Assembly: GCA_900752535.1 (NCBI GenBank)
Contig: CAADVV010000117.1
Span: 1-6,332, forward strand
Source of the DNA: Bacteroidales bacterium
GTDB taxonomy: Bacteria > Bacteroidota > Bacteroidia > Bacteroidales > Muribaculaceae
Length of the DNA: 6,332 nt
Direction: 5' to 3'
Part shown: positions 5,870 to 6,332 of the stretch, in pieces
How the letters are laid out: each line of letters opens with the position of its first letter
Numbering within the stretch: position 1 is the stretch's first letter
Translations under genes and position numbers: made by a program
Notes under the pieces: generated by a model
Database searches by the model: none
What the model was told of the DNA's origin: nothing
The model's input: the letters and a program-made list of their open reading frames with translations, nothing else

Positions 5870-6332
5870 CGGCCGATTTCACCGACAGCAGACAGTGGCG
5901 TGACCCGGCGCGCATGAAAGCGCTGGTCGACCGCATAAACGCCATGGCCACGCGCCGTTGGTCGATAATGGAGGTCTGTGGAGGTCAGACATGGACACTG
6001 TCGCGCTATCGTCTTGAAGAACTGTTGCCCTCCGTGACGATGGTCCACGGCCCCGGCTGCCCGGTCTGTGTCACTCCCGCCTCGCGCATAGACCTTGCGG
6101 TCACTCTCGCCCGTCGCCCCGATGTTATCTTTTGCTCTTTCGGAGACATGATACGTGTGCCCGGCAGCGAAAGCTCGCTGCTGCGCGTCCGCAGCGAGGG
6201 CGCCGACGTCAGGGTGCTCTATTCTCCGTTGGATGCGCTGACTGTCGCCCGCGAAAATCCGGATAAGACCGTCATATTTTTTGCCATCGGGTTCGAGACC
6301 CCCACCCCCGCCTATGCTCTCATGGCCGAGAA
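5866..6332 (+). CDS. hypD: Hydrogenase maturation iron-sulfur protein HypD, N-terminal part (partial, cut by window end)
   Basis: The frame opens at the ATG overlapping the hypC stop and stays open for 155 codons to the window end; the full protein should be about 360-380 residues. HypD is the scaffold on which, with HypC and cyanide from HypE/HypF, the Fe(CN)2CO group is made. Visible motifs are IMEVCGGQTW (34-43, Cys38), ELLP (52-55), HGPGCPVCVTP (61-71, Cys65 and Cys68), IFCSFGDMIRVPGS (88-101), GADVRVLYSPLDAL (112-125) and FFAIGFETPTPAYAL (138-152). These are all in family order, and the [4Fe-4S]-binding C-terminal cysteines lie beyond the window. The first motif is altered: many HypD proteins read CGGHTH or CGTHxH where this reads CGGQTW, and Arg-Tyr-Arg stands where a Gly is usual two residues before the ELLP-type block. 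Residues 1-16 are weakly conserved but a later start (ATG at codon 17 or 27) would break the ATGA coupling. Confidence 0.94.
   Translation, partial: MTADFTDSRQWRDPARMKALVDRINAMATRRWSIMEVCGGQTWTLSRYRLEELLPSVTMVHGPGCPVCVTPASRIDLAVTLARRPDVIFCSFGDMIRVPGSESSLLRVRSEGADVRVLYSPLDALTVARENPDKTVIFFAIGFETPTPAYALMAE

Overview
The window reads as ordinary chromosome of a fairly GC-rich member of the Bacteroidota, most likely order Bacteroidales. The reasons are that start codons lack Shine-Dalgarno sequences and have A/T-rich or very short leaders instead; that three gene starts are preceded by the Bacteroidota-type -7 promoter element TAnnTTTG; and that the topoisomerase I lacks zinc fingers and ends in Toprim-associated glycine/aromatic repeats. 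Family or genus cannot be fixed from this sequence alone.

Left part (1-2159), small-molecule and detoxification genes: the 5' half of a nitroreductase-family flavoprotein on the minus strand (1-297, cut by the window edge); a divergent Bcr/CflA-type MFS drug exporter on the plus strand (405-1646); and, convergent with it across only 6 bp, a phosphinothricin/methionine-sulfone-type GNAT N-acetyltransferase on the minus strand (1653-2159). Both minus-strand genes have a -7 box just 6 or 9 bp before the ATG, which predicts leaderless or nearly leaderless mRNAs. The acetyltransferase also has a perfect 10-bp direct repeat just upstream of its -7 box, a candidate operator.

Right part (2160-6332), a tightly packed plus-strand operon: a promoter at about 2232-2263 drives topA (DNA topoisomerase I, 793 aa), then an RluA-family pseudouridine synthase 6 bp later, then hypC 8 bp later, then hypD, which overlaps hypC by ATGA and runs off the window end. 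HypC and HypD together assemble the Fe(CN)2CO group of [NiFe]-hydrogenases, so this organism probably makes a [NiFe]-hydrogenase. The maturation genes appear to be transcribed behind housekeeping genes for DNA supercoiling and RNA modification.

I found no tRNA, rRNA, CRISPR array, insertion sequence, integrase or phage gene, and no convincing intrinsic terminator. No intergenic stretch exceeds 140 bp. I see no undescribed multi-gene system; the points worth a second look are the leaderless promoters, the direct repeat, the hyp genes joined to the topA operon, and an altered first cysteine motif in HypD.
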